Shown here: positions 35,709 to 44,801 of the stretch, in pieces
Position numbering within the stretch: position 1 is the stretch's first letter
Layout of the letters: every line of letters starts with the position of its first letter
Source of the DNA: Anaerolineae bacterium
GTDB lineage: Bacteria; Chloroflexota; Anaerolineae; JAADDB01
Direction: 5' to 3'
Length of the DNA: 47,784 nt
Assembly: GCA_015486845.1 (NCBI GenBank)
Contig: WFQU01000114.1
Span: forward strand, 1-47,784
Position numbers and translations under genes: made by a program
The notes under the pieces: model-generated
The model's database searches: none
The model's input: the letters and a program-made list of their open reading frames with translations, nothing else
What the model was told of the DNA's origin: nothing

Positions 35709-35820
35709 GTAAAAACTGGCAGGGTGGCAAGGACGGCATACAGGGCACGGCAAGAAACGTGCCCTGTTGTTACGTTCAGCCATCATGCATAGCGCGTTAT
35801 GTGCTATTAGCCAGTTTTAC
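35709..35820 (+). promoter_or_regulatory. Structured 5' leader of rpsU (predicted three-way junction)
   Basis: AAAACTGGC (35712-35720) pairs with GCCAGTTTT (35810-35818); inner hairpin CAGGGCACG (35741-35749)/CGTGCCCTG (35758-35766); second ATAGCGC (35789-35795)/GTGCTAT (35801-35807). Confidence 0.5.
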
Positions 35821-35851
35821 AAATCAGGCGGAAGAAAAGAGGTGAATTCAT

Positions 35852-36064
35852 TTGGCATCAGTAACATTACGTCCGGGCGAAAGTCAAGACCAACTCTTGA
35901 AACGTTTTCGCAAAACTGTCGCCAAAGCACGCATATTAAGCACAGTGCGACGCAAGCGATGGTTTACATCCAAGAGTGAGTTGCGCCGGATCAAACACCA
36001 GAAAGCGGTGCGTCGGGAAAGGCGACGACGACACAAAATAGAGGCACGCCGAGGATATCGCTAA
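35852..36064 (+). CDS. rpsU: Small ribosomal subunit protein bS21
   Basis: TTG start after AGAGGTG; MASVTLRPGESQDQLLKRFRKTVAKARILSTVRRKRWFTSKSELRRIKHQKAVRRERRRRHK, typical bS21. Confidence 0.9.
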   Translation: MASVTLRPGESQDQLLKRFRKTVAKARILSTVRRKRWFTSKSELRRIKHQKAVRRERRRRHKIEARRGYR

Positions 36065-36143
36065 AAAACAGTACCATCATAGCGTTATAGTCCGGTACGG
36101 CGCTTAGAAAGTAATAAGAGAAGTGCCGAACAAAGGTAATACA

Positions 36144-36344
36144 ATGACAGAAAGTAAGTCGGATAAGAACAATAAGCATCCTTCTCGATCACGACGACCG
36201 CGCCGGCGGCGAGGAAAACGTCATCAGCCGGTCAAAGCAAAGCAAAAAGTACAGTCGGCGCAGAAGCATAACAGCCGCATCAAACAGAACGAGCCGGAAG
36301 TGTTCGTTTACACTTACCGGACATGGAAAAAGAACACGCAATAA
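36144..36344 (+). CDS. Small highly basic hypothetical protein (66 aa) between rpsU and rpoD
   Basis: MTESKSDKNNKHPSRSRRPRRRRGKRHQPVKAKQKVQSAQKHNSRIKQNEPEVFVYTYRTWKKNTQ; AAAGG 7 nt upstream of ATG 36144. Confidence 0.65.
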   Translation: MTESKSDKNNKHPSRSRRPRRRRGKRHQPVKAKQKVQSAQKHNSRIKQNEPEVFVYTYRTWKKNTQ

Positions 36345-36425
36345 GAAACACAGCACCAGACGCGGACAGATGACCAAGCCGCTCCTTGGTGCCCGATCTG
36401 AGTCACAACGGTTTGTGAATCTATA

Positions 36426-36462
36426 GGCTTGACCAGGCAATTTTCTTTGGCCTGGCCAAGCC
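36426..36462 (+). promoter_or_regulatory. Hairpin just upstream of the rpoD ribosome-binding site
   Basis: GGCTTGACCAGGC / GCCTGGCCAAGCC, 13-nt arms with one mismatch and an 11-nt loop, no U-tract. Confidence 0.5.
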
Positions 36463-36500
36463 ATGATTCTCATTTTGTAAAGGAGCTAACAAAATCCCAG

Positions 36501-37730
36501 ATGGAACAGCGGGAAGAAGTGAAAAGTGAAACGCTTCTGGAGTCGAACACCGGAGAAACGGTGGAAGAAGAAGTCATGACTCCCGAGGAAGCGCTAAGCT
36601 TTCTACTGCAAACAGCTTCAGAACAACACTATATTACTTACGAAGACATCCTGACAATTCTGCCGGAAGTGGAAGAAAACCTTGACCTGTTAGAAGAGCT
36701 CTTTGCGCGCTTGCAGGCTAAGGAGATACCCGTTTACGAAAGTGTAGAGGAAGCCGAAAAAGAAGAGGAAGCAGGGGCTGAGACTGCCAAAAATTCAGAT
36801 GAGGCAGCTACCCTGAACGTAGTCCCCGTTGGGGACACAGTCGACCTTTACTTTCGCGAAATGGGCCGCGAGCCGCTATTGACGGCAGAGGAAGAAGTGG
36901 CTTTAGCCAAACGCTTAGTGCGGGGCGAAGAATCCGAGGCGCGACTGCGTGAAGATGAAACACTTTCCCTAAAAGATATTCGCGCTTTAGAGGCTTTCAT
37001 TGCCGATGCTGAGGATGCCCGGCAGACCTTAATCAAGGCCAACACACGCTTAGTTATCAGCGTGGCGAAACGCTATATCGGCCAAGGCGTGCCTTTCTTA
37101 GATTTGATTCAGGAGGGCAATTTAGGGCTTATGAAAGCCGTGGATAAGTTCGACTACACCCGTGGTTATAAGTTCAGCACTTACGCGACCTGGTGGATTC
37201 GACAAGCCGTAAGCCGTGCTGTAGCCGATCAAGGCCGGACCATCCGCCTGCCAGTGCATGTGGGGGACAAGCTGCGCCAGCTACATCGCGCCGCGCAATC
37301 TTTAGAACAAAAGATCGGCCATCCACCTTCACCAGAGGAGATCGCAGTAGAATTAGAATTGCCACCGGAGCGGGTACGGCGTTATTTACGCGTCTCCCGG
37401 CGTCCATTGTCGCTGGAACAGCCGGTGGGCGAAGAAGAAGAAAGCAATTTAGGCCAATTCATCGAAGATGAAGGGGTCGAATCGCCGCCTGACGCTGCGG
37501 AACAAACGCTATTGCGGGAAAAAATGGAGGATTTACTGGATACATTACGACCTCGCGAAGCCCGCATTTTACGCCTGCGGTTCGGCTTCCAAGATGGCCA
37601 TACTTACACCTTGGAAGAAGTCGGACACAAATTTGGTTTAACACGAGAACGTATTCGCCAAATCGAAGCGCAGGCCTTAGCACGGTTACGCCATCCAAGT
37701 CGCAGCCGACAATTACGCGATTACATGTAA
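36501..37730 (+). CDS. rpoD: Primary (group 1/2) sigma-70 family RNA polymerase sigma factor
   Basis: LYFREMGREPLLTAEEEVALAKRL; IQEGNLGLMKAVDKFDYTRGYKFSTYATWWIRQAV; LRLRFGFQDGHTYTLEEVGHKFGLTRERIRQIEAQALARLRHP. Start taken at ATG 36501. Confidence 0.92.
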   Translation: MEQREEVKSETLLESNTGETVEEEVMTPEEALSFLLQTASEQHYITYEDILTILPEVEENLDLLEELFARLQAKEIPVYESVEEAEKEEEAGAETAKNSDEAATLNVVPVGDTVDLYFREMGREPLLTAEEEVALAKRLVRGEESEARLREDETLSLKDIRALEAFIADAEDARQTLIKANTRLVISVAKRYIGQGVPFLDLIQEGNLGLMKAVDKFDYTRGYKFSTYATWWIRQAVSRAVADQGRTIRLPVHVGDKLRQLHRAAQSLEQKIGHPPSPEEIAVELELPPERVRRYLRVSRRPLSLEQPVGEEEESNLGQFIEDEGVESPPDAAEQTLLREKMEDLLDTLRPREARILRLRFGFQDGHTYTLEEVGHKFGLTRERIRQIEAQALARLRHPSRSRQLRDYM

Positions 37731-37756
37731 ATCGCGAGGGCTATACCCATATTCCC

Positions 37757-37789
37757 AAAGGACGTATCCCCACCGATACGTCCTTTTTT
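37757..37789 (+). terminator. Rho-independent terminator after rpoD
   Basis: AAAGGACGTATC cccacc GATACGTCC followed by TTTTTT. Confidence 0.9.
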
Positions 37790-37990
37790 CATAATGAACC
37801 GGCTTACGGCAATTGAATCCGCGGCAGCCTTTGCTAAACTGACTTCTGTCAGTTCGATGTACCATCGGGGCAAGGTAACTTAGCAAGAGTTAGTACGAGT
37901 TTCAACTGCTGCATGGCAGACCGGTTTGGGTCATTATTTTTTCCTTCGCCAGCAAGAACCGGAATGATGTGGTCCGGTTAGAGGTGTTTC

Positions 37991-39181
37991 ATGCTATCAT
38001 TGATGTCTAATCGTCGCTTTCTCGCCGTTGCGTTAGGCCATTTCGTCGTAGATGGACTAACCAGCGCCGTGCCACTCATCGTGACGATATTAAGTTTGCG
38101 TTTAGGCTTGAGCGATGCCGGCATTGGTTGGGCAGTCGGCATCTACACGGCTGTGATTGCGCTGAGTCAACCGTTTTTCGGCTACTGGGGAGATCGCTGG
38201 AATGGCCGGCTATTGGCCGCCGGCGGGGTAGCCTGGATGGTTTTCTTCTTCTTGCTGAGCGGCTTGGCCCCGACGAAATTAGTCATTCCTACGCTGGTTG
38301 TCGCAGCTTTAGGTTCCGGTGCTTTCCATCCCCAAGGTGCTGCCAACGCCGCGTATGCCGATTTAGACCATCGCTCCACGGCTACAGCCACATTCTTTCT
38401 CTTCGGGCGGGCCGGGTTTACGTTGATGCCGCTCATCGCCGGCATACTCTTCACCCTGTTCGACACGCATGGCCTGTTAGCCATGACCATCTTCTTTACG
38501 CCAGTGCCTTTATTGCTTTGGCGCTGGCTGCCAGATCACGTCCAAAGCGGCACAGTCGGCGAGGAAAAAGCGCACTCGACTAAAAAGACAGACCATTACC
38601 ACCATTTGGCCGTAATTCTATCGCTCTTTGCCCTATTAATCATTGCTCGCTATAGCGCCATGGGCGGTATTCGCACGTTCATCCCCAAATACTATCAACT
38701 GCGCGGGTGGTCTGCCGCACAATACGGAGCGTTGAGCTCATTTTTCATGTTAGGCGGTGCCGTGGGAGGTTTCTTAGGAGGGGTTGCGGCGGATCGTTTT
38801 GGCATTCGGCCGGTTGTCATCATTTCCATGTTATTGGCCGGCATAGCTGCTTATATTTTCCCTGCCATGACCGTTATTTGGAAAATTTATCTCTTCGTCG
38901 GCCTTACTGGCTTTATGCTCGATGTCTCGCATAGTTTGTTAGTGTTAATCGCCCAAAGTTTGGTAGCGGGTTGGCAATCATTAGCCTCAGGGCTAATATT
39001 AGGCTTTATGTTCATCGTCCGTGCGGGCGGTGCTATTGCGTTAGGCATTTTAGCAGATCGCTTTAGCTTAGCTTTCCTGTTACCTAAACTCGGTTTTTTC
39101 TTTCTCATAGCCGCGTTCTTCGCCCTGTTTTTGCCGGTTCAGCAAAAAAGCACTATGCCGGTTGCTGCAACCGGCAAATAG
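37991..39181 (+). CDS. MFS transporter, fosmidomycin-resistance-like
   Basis: 12-TM-type protein; LGHFVVDGLTSAVPLIVTILSLRLGLSDAGIG; GYWGDRWNGR; GSGAFHPQGAANA. Confidence 0.85.
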   Translation: MLSLMSNRRFLAVALGHFVVDGLTSAVPLIVTILSLRLGLSDAGIGWAVGIYTAVIALSQPFFGYWGDRWNGRLLAAGGVAWMVFFFLLSGLAPTKLVIPTLVVAALGSGAFHPQGAANAAYADLDHRSTATATFFLFGRAGFTLMPLIAGILFTLFDTHGLLAMTIFFTPVPLLLWRWLPDHVQSGTVGEEKAHSTKKTDHYHHLAVILSLFALLIIARYSAMGGIRTFIPKYYQLRGWSAAQYGALSSFFMLGGAVGGFLGGVAADRFGIRPVVIISMLLAGIAAYIFPAMTVIWKIYLFVGLTGFMLDVSHSLLVLIAQSLVAGWQSLASGLILGFMFIVRAGGAIALGILADRFSLAFLLPKLGFFFLIAAFFALFLPVQQKSTMPVAATGK

Positions 39182-39504
39182 AGAGCCTTCAGCACGCAGA
39201 CCAGCCCAGAACAGCGGCTGAAAATCTCATTTCAAGGTTGGCGTTGGTAGGTTTGAGAAGCAATGCCACGGGAATAGGAATGGGGTTAGTTGGTGACGGC
39301 TAACAATCTCTTTTTGTTTTCTTTCTTGGGGGAGAAAAAGGAGGCGAGTTCAGCGTTGATCAGCGTTTTATGCTCCATGGAGCCAAATTTCAAACTATAA
39401 CGGCAATTTTCGCCAGATGCCCGTGGCAGCGTTTAAAATAGGCGCGTGGAGGAGAAACATAAAACTAAATAGAATCTCACAATCAATAAGGAGAAGAAAC
39501 CGCT

Positions 39505-41034
39505 ATGATTCCAGAAAGAGAACGTTTGGCCCTTTTTTCCGTTTCCGATAAAACGGGCCTGCCATCCATCGCCCAGGCGGCATTAGATGCCGGCTATCGG
39601 CTGGTGGCCAGCGGCGGCACCGCCCGGCATTTGCGCACCGCCGGACTGTCGGTGACCGAAGTCAGCGAAATGACCGGCTTCCCGGAAATACTCGGCGGCC
39701 GTGTTAAAACATTGCACCCCATCGTGCACGGCGGCATCTTAGCCCGACACAGCGATGCGGATTTGGCCGAACTGGATCAGCATGGCATTGCACCTATCGC
39801 GCTCGTCGTCGTCAATCTGTACCCGTTCCGGGAAACCATCGCCCATCCGGAAACAACCCTGGCCGACGCCGTGGAACAAATCGACATTGGCGGCGTGGCT
39901 TTGCTGCGGGCCGCGGCCAAGAACTTCGAAAACGTGACCGTGCTTTGCGATCCAGCCGATTACGAAGCCGCGGCGAAAGCGTTGCGTGAGGGAGAAGTAC
40001 TGCTCGCCGAACGACAACGTTTAGCCCTGAAAGCTTTTCGGCATACTGCGACCTACGATGCCGCCATCGCCGATTACCTGGCCGGGCAAACAGAGGCCGA
40101 AGTTCTGCCAGAACAATTACACATTACCGCTCGGAAATGGCAAGCACTCCGCTACGGCGAGAATCCGCACCAGCAAGCAGCGCTTTACCTGCCGGAAGGC
40201 GCCGAACCGGCCTTCGTGACCTTGCACGGTAAGGCAATGAGCTACAACAATTGGCGGGATATGGACGGCGCCTGGAATGCGGTGCTGGATTTCGACCTGC
40301 CGACAGTCGTCATCAGCAAACACGCCAACCCGTGCGGCATTGCCTCGGCAGAAACGTTGTTAGCAGCTTACCAGGCCGCCTTAGCATCCGACCCAATTTC
40401 GGCGTTCGGCTCTGTCATCGCTGTGAATCGACCGCTGGACTTGGCCACGGCTGAAGCGATGAAAGGGCTGTTCATCGAAGTCCTGGTCGCGCCGGATTTC
40501 CACGAAGATGCCCTGGCCCGGCTCAAACGCAAGTCGAAGAACCTGCGCTTGCTGCGTGCCACCGGTCAAGAACGGCCACGCTTGATTGTGCGCACCAATG
40601 TGGCCGGCCTGCTGGCCATGACCCCGGATCGGAGCACCGAGCCGGCCGCCGGTTGGCGCATCGTCGGGCAGCGCCCGCCCAGCGCCGCGGAGTTATCCGC
40701 TTTAGACTTTGCCTGGCGTGTGGTGAAACACGTGAAATCCAACGCCATCGTTTTCGTCAAAGGGAACGCGACCGTGGGCGTCGGCGCGGGGCAGATGAGC
40801 CGGGTGGACGCGGTGCGCTTAGCCGCAGTCAAGGCCGGCGACCGCAGCCGCGGCGCGGTACTCGCTTCCGACGCCTTTTTCCCTTTCCCTGATGGCGTGG
40901 AAGCCGCTGCCGAGGCGGGCGTCACGGCCATCGTGCAGCCGGGCGGTTCCAAACGCGATGCAGAAGTCATTGCGGCCGCCGACCGGCTTGGCTTAGCGAT
41001 GCTTTTCACCGGCGTGCGCCATTTCTTGCACTGA
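39505..41034 (+). CDS. purH: Bifunctional AICAR transformylase / IMP cyclohydrolase
   Basis: [106 protein letters not shown]. Confidence 0.97.
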   Translation: MIPERERLALFSVSDKTGLPSIAQAALDAGYRLVASGGTARHLRTAGLSVTEVSEMTGFPEILGGRVKTLHPIVHGGILARHSDADLAELDQHGIAPIALVVVNLYPFRETIAHPETTLADAVEQIDIGGVALLRAAAKNFENVTVLCDPADYEAAAKALREGEVLLAERQRLALKAFRHTATYDAAIADYLAGQTEAEVLPEQLHITARKWQALRYGENPHQQAALYLPEGAEPAFVTLHGKAMSYNNWRDMDGAWNAVLDFDLPTVVISKHANPCGIASAETLLAAYQAALASDPISAFGSVIAVNRPLDLATAEAMKGLFIEVLVAPDFHEDALARLKRKSKNLRLLRATGQERPRLIVRTNVAGLLAMTPDRSTEPAAGWRIVGQRPPSAAELSALDFAWRVVKHVKSNAIVFVKGNATVGVGAGQMSRVDAVRLAAVKAGDRSRGAVLASDAFFPFPDGVEAAAEAGVTAIVQPGGSKRDAEVIAAADRLGLAMLFTGVRHFLH

Positions 41035-41097
41035 CGTTTCCTGCTATGTGGCTAACTACCCCCAATGCCGGATGCCACTGATGGCCACAGCTTCAAC

Positions 41098-41150
41098 GAC
41101 CAACAAAAAAGAGAGTCGGGAATTATGTCCCGACTCTCTCTCTGTTGGTC
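41098..41150 (-). terminator. Terminator hairpin at the end of the sugar ABC operon
   Basis: GAGAGTCGGGA/TCCCGACTCTC 11-bp arms inside an outer GACCAACA/TGTTGGTC stem; A-run on + strand gives a U-run for minus-strand transcripts. Confidence 0.75.
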
Positions 41151-41153
41151 AAA

Positions 41154-41186
41154 GTGACCGGCACCTTTGTCAACCGTGCCGGTCAC
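41154..41186 (-). terminator. Second perfect hairpin next to the terminator
   Basis: GTGACCGGCAC (41154-41164) / GTGCCGGTCAC (41176-41186), 11-bp arms, no clear U-tract. Confidence 0.5.
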
Positions 41187-41213
41187 CAAAACACTACTTT
41201 GTCAGCGGCTAAA

Positions 41214-43736
41214 TTACTTGTTAGGCTTATTCAGTCCTGCTTCTTTCACGCATTTCAACGCGTCTGCCTGCATCGCCTTGGCGGCGTCAGCCGGCGTTGC
41301 CGAATTGGACATCACCGCTTCCAGGTTCGGGCGCATAGCATCCCAGGCACAGCGCATTTGCGCTGCTGCCGGCATACCACGGCCATGGCTCAATTGCTCC
41401 ATCGAACCCTTCAAAATAGGATCTGTCTTGATCAGGTCGCTTTGAGCTGCTTCTTTGTTGGAAGGCAGTCGCTTGAACTTCTTCAGCCACTGCAACTGCA
41501 CATCTTTAGACGTCATGAAGACGACAAACTGCTTGGCCGCTAACATTTTATCCGCGTTGCCTTTCAGCCCGGTGGAAAACATCCAGTACTTACCGGAGGT
41601 CATCGGCGTCGGCCAAAGTTTAGTGGAGGTCACCTCTGGAATTGGTGCCACACCTAGCTTGTCGCCCAAAGCTTTAGCATAACCGCCCAATGACCAGTCA
41701 CCGTTAATGATCATGGCCGCTTTGCCTTCTTTGAACATCGTATCAGCGGTGTTGTAATCCGCTTCCGGCGGGATCACCTTGTCCTTAAATTTCAGGTCCT
41801 GTACGAACTGCAACGCACTGACCATCGCCTTACTATCCAGCGTTGGCATATCATCACTGCCCAAAGGCCAACCACCAAAACCGCCTAACCACGGCGCCAG
41901 CCAAAACGGTTCGTTTTCGTTGTAAACGAAGCCCCAGGTGTCGCCTTTTTTCAACGCTTTGGCCATTTTAATCAGTTCATCGGTATTCTTTGGCGGCGTT
42001 TTCACCATATCTTTGTTATAGAGCAACATCAGATGGTTACCATAATTATCTGGAACGCCCCAAATCTTACCCTTTACCTTGGTCGGTTCCAATGCGCCGG
42101 GGAAGAATTGCCCCAAGAAACCAGTGCTGAACACATCCTCCATGGGCATGATGATCTTCAGTTCGCTGAACGGTCCAGCGAAATCGTTAGGTACACGAAC
42201 TAAATCCGGAGCTGAGTTAGCCAAACTAGCAGTCTGGAATTGATCTCGCAATTCTTCATTGCCGTAGTGCGTGCGTTCAATGCTAATCTTCGGGTGTTTC
42301 TTTTGGAATTGAGCGATCAGGTCATCCATAAACGCTTCCACATCGTCCGCTTCCTGATCCCAAACCGTCAGTTTCACTGGCTTGCTCAAAGAAACGCCTA
42401 AGCCTGCCTCTTCGACGCATTTCATCGCGTCGTCCTGCATCGCCTTAGCGGCTGCGGCCGGCGTCTCCGAATTAGACATCACTGCTTCCAGGTTCGGGCG
42501 CATGGCGTCCCAGGCACAACGCATTTGCGGTGCTGCCGGCATGCCTCGACCATGGCTCAACTGCTCCATGGAACCTTTCAAAACGGGGTCTGTCTTGATC
42601 AACTCGCTCTGAGCAGCTTCTTTGTTGGAAGGCAGTCGTTTGAACTTCTTTAGCCACTGCAGCTGCACGTCCTTGGACGTCATGTAAGAAACGAGCAACT
42701 TTGCCGCGGCCAGTTTATCGGCATTCCCGTTCAGCCCGGTGGAGAACATCCAGTATTTGCCAGAAGTCATCGGCGACGGCCAGAGCCCCGTGGAGGACAC
42801 CTTCGGAATGGGCGCCACGCCCAACTTGTCGCCTAACGCCTTAGCATAACCACCCAACGACCAGTCACCATTGATAATCATGGCGGCTTTGCCTTCTTTG
42901 AACATCGTATCAGCGGTGTTGTAATCTGCTTCCGGCGGAATAACCTTATCCTTGAATTTCAGATCCTGCACGAACTGCAATGCTTTGGCCATGGCATCAG
43001 TGCCCAAGGTCGGCATGTCTGTGGCATCATTCAAAGGCCAACCACCAAAGCCACCCAGCCAAGGTGCCAGCCAGAACGGCTCATTCTCGTTATAAACGAA
43101 GCCCCAGGTGTCGCCTTTTTTCAACGCTTTGGCCATTTTGATCAGTTCGTCGGTGTCCTTCGGCGGCGTTTTCACCATATCTTTGTTGTAAAGCAACATA
43201 AGGTGGTTGCCGTAATTATCCGGCACGCCCCACAAGGTGCCTTTGACCTGAGCCGGGCTAAGAGCGCCAGGGAAGAACGCATTCAAAAAGGCCTGATCGT
43301 ACACCTTAGTCGCCGGAATCACAATCTGTAATTCGCTGAACGGCCCGGCGAAATCGTTGGGCACCCGAACCAGATCCGGCGCTTGACCGGCCAGGCTCGC
43401 GGTCTGGAACTGATCCCGCAATTCTTCATTGCCATAATGTGTACGTTCAATGGTAATATTGGGATGATCCTTCTGGAACTGAGCCAGCAAGTCATCCATG
43501 AAAGCTTCCACGTCATCCGCTTCTTGATCCCAAACCGTCAGCTTCACCGGTTTCGTCACCGCCGCGGCTTTCGTCGGGGCTGGTTTCTCTGCCGCCTTCG
43601 TCGGGGCAGCCGCTTTCGTCGCTACCGGGGCTTTCGTCGGTGCCGTCGTGGGCGTTGCCTTCTGTCCGCACGCCGATAGAAGCATGCTGAACACCAACAC
43701 CAAAGTAATTAACATAAACCACTTCTTGTTACGCAT
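41214..43736 (-). CDS. Sugar ABC transporter substrate-binding lipoprotein with two tandem full-length binding domains
   Basis: Lipobox-like LLSACG, Pro/Thr/Ala/Lys linker, then KPVKLTVWDQEADDVEAFMDDL... occurring twice (starts 43553 and 42383, 1170 bp apart, in frame). Start at ATG 43736 after GGAGGGAG. Confidence 0.92.
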   Translation of the reverse strand: MRNKKWFMLITLVLVFSMLLSACGQKATPTTAPTKAPVATKAAAPTKAAEKPAPTKAAAVTKPVKLTVWDQEADDVEAFMDDLLAQFQKDHPNITIERTHYGNEELRDQFQTASLAGQAPDLVRVPNDFAGPFSELQIVIPATKVYDQAFLNAFFPGALSPAQVKGTLWGVPDNYGNHLMLLYNKDMVKTPPKDTDELIKMAKALKKGDTWGFVYNENEPFWLAPWLGGFGGWPLNDATDMPTLGTDAMAKALQFVQDLKFKDKVIPPEADYNTADTMFKEGKAAMIINGDWSLGGYAKALGDKLGVAPIPKVSSTGLWPSPMTSGKYWMFSTGLNGNADKLAAAKLLVSYMTSKDVQLQWLKKFKRLPSNKEAAQSELIKTDPVLKGSMEQLSHGRGMPAAPQMRCAWDAMRPNLEAVMSNSETPAAAAKAMQDDAMKCVEEAGLGVSLSKPVKLTVWDQEADDVEAFMDDLIAQFQKKHPKISIERTHYGNEELRDQFQTASLANSAPDLVRVPNDFAGPFSELKIIMPMEDVFSTGFLGQFFPGALEPTKVKGKIWGVPDNYGNHLMLLYNKDMVKTPPKNTDELIKMAKALKKGDTWGFVYNENEPFWLAPWLGGFGGWPLGSDDMPTLDSKAMVSALQFVQDLKFKDKVIPPEADYNTADTMFKEGKAAMIINGDWSLGGYAKALGDKLGVAPIPEVTSTKLWPTPMTSGKYWMFSTGLKGNADKMLAAKQFVVFMTSKDVQLQWLKKFKRLPSNKEAAQSDLIKTDPILKGSMEQLSHGRGMPAAAQMRCAWDAMRPNLEAVMSNSATPADAAKAMQADALKCVKEAGLNKPNK

Positions 43737-43807
43737 TTTCTCCCTCCTCATTCAAACAAAGTAACATTCCGTGTCGCACTATAACGACACAACATCACAA
43801 AACCGGC

Positions 43808-44707
43808 TTAACCTTTGACACTGCCTAAGGTCAGGCCGGAGACCAACCACTTAGAAGAATACAAGAACAGGATCATTACCGGCACGGCCACCAAAATGGA
43901 ACCGGCGGCGAAACGTCCAGCCGCCAACGTATACTGCCCGGCGTACGTCCACAAGCCCAATGGCCAGGTGTACATATCCTGCTTCTGCAAGACCACCCGA
44001 GCCACGATGTACTCACTCCAGGAGCCCATGAAATTGAACAAGAATACAATGACCAACGCTGGCGTGGAAAGGGGCAATATGATCCGGTAGAAAGCGCTGA
44101 GGTATGTGGCTCCATCAATGCGCGCTGCCTCCTCCAAATCCGGCGGAATCGTATCGTAATAACCTTTTAGAATCCAGATACTAAAAGGCACCGATGTGAC
44201 AGAATAAGCAATGATAAGTCCCAAATACGAATTGATCATGTGGAAGCGGACGAGCATCATGTAAATGGGCAACAAGAGCATGGCGGCCGGTATCATCTGC
44301 GTCGTCAGCAAGAAGATCATGGCCGGGCCACGGCCCGGAAAGCGAAAGCGCGAGAAAGCATATGCGGCGGTCGCCGAAAGGATGACGCCGACCAAGGCCG
44401 TCGTCACCGTGATGCTAAGACTGTTCCACAGCCAGAGAAAGAAATCAGAGCGCAAATGCCGGCTGGGATCGCCGAAAAGCACAAGTTGATAATTGCGCAA
44501 AGTAGCGTCCGGCGGGATGATGGCTAAGCTAGTGGAGAGGGCCCGATCCCCCGGGCGCAGCGAAATGCTGAAAATACGCAGCACAGGATAAATGGCAATG
44601 ATCGAAGAAAAGATCAGAGCTAAATGAATCCACATGCGCTTAAATGGACTATCGCCCCGCCGCGAGCCATGAAAGAACCGGTAAGCAAGTGATTTCTTCT
44701 GTTGCAT
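43808..44707 (-). CDS. Carbohydrate ABC transporter permease, MalG family
   Basis: TM-rich; EAA-loop GYYDTIPPDLEEAARIDGATYLSAFYRIILPLSTPALVIVFLFNF. Confidence 0.92.
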   Translation of the reverse strand: MQQKKSLAYRFFHGSRRGDSPFKRMWIHLALIFSSIIAIYPVLRIFSISLRPGDRALSTSLAIIPPDATLRNYQLVLFGDPSRHLRSDFFLWLWNSLSITVTTALVGVILSATAAYAFSRFRFPGRGPAMIFLLTTQMIPAAMLLLPIYMMLVRFHMINSYLGLIIAYSVTSVPFSIWILKGYYDTIPPDLEEAARIDGATYLSAFYRIILPLSTPALVIVFLFNFMGSWSEYIVARVVLQKQDMYTWPLGLWTYAGQYTLAAGRFAAGSILVAVPVMILFLYSSKWLVSGLTLGSVKG

Positions 44708-44801
44708 GATGCGCCTCCGTTACGTCGTTCTCTATCTCTCCTACTTAAATTCCGAGCTGATAAACATTGCAATCACTCTTTCAATTGCTTTTGGGTATGC
44801 G

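Noticed and set aside
41214-43736. Assembly duplication as explanation for the double binding protein
   Set aside because: The two halves differ by many synonymous and some amino-acid changes, so this is not one region assembled twice; long-read confirmation is still advised.
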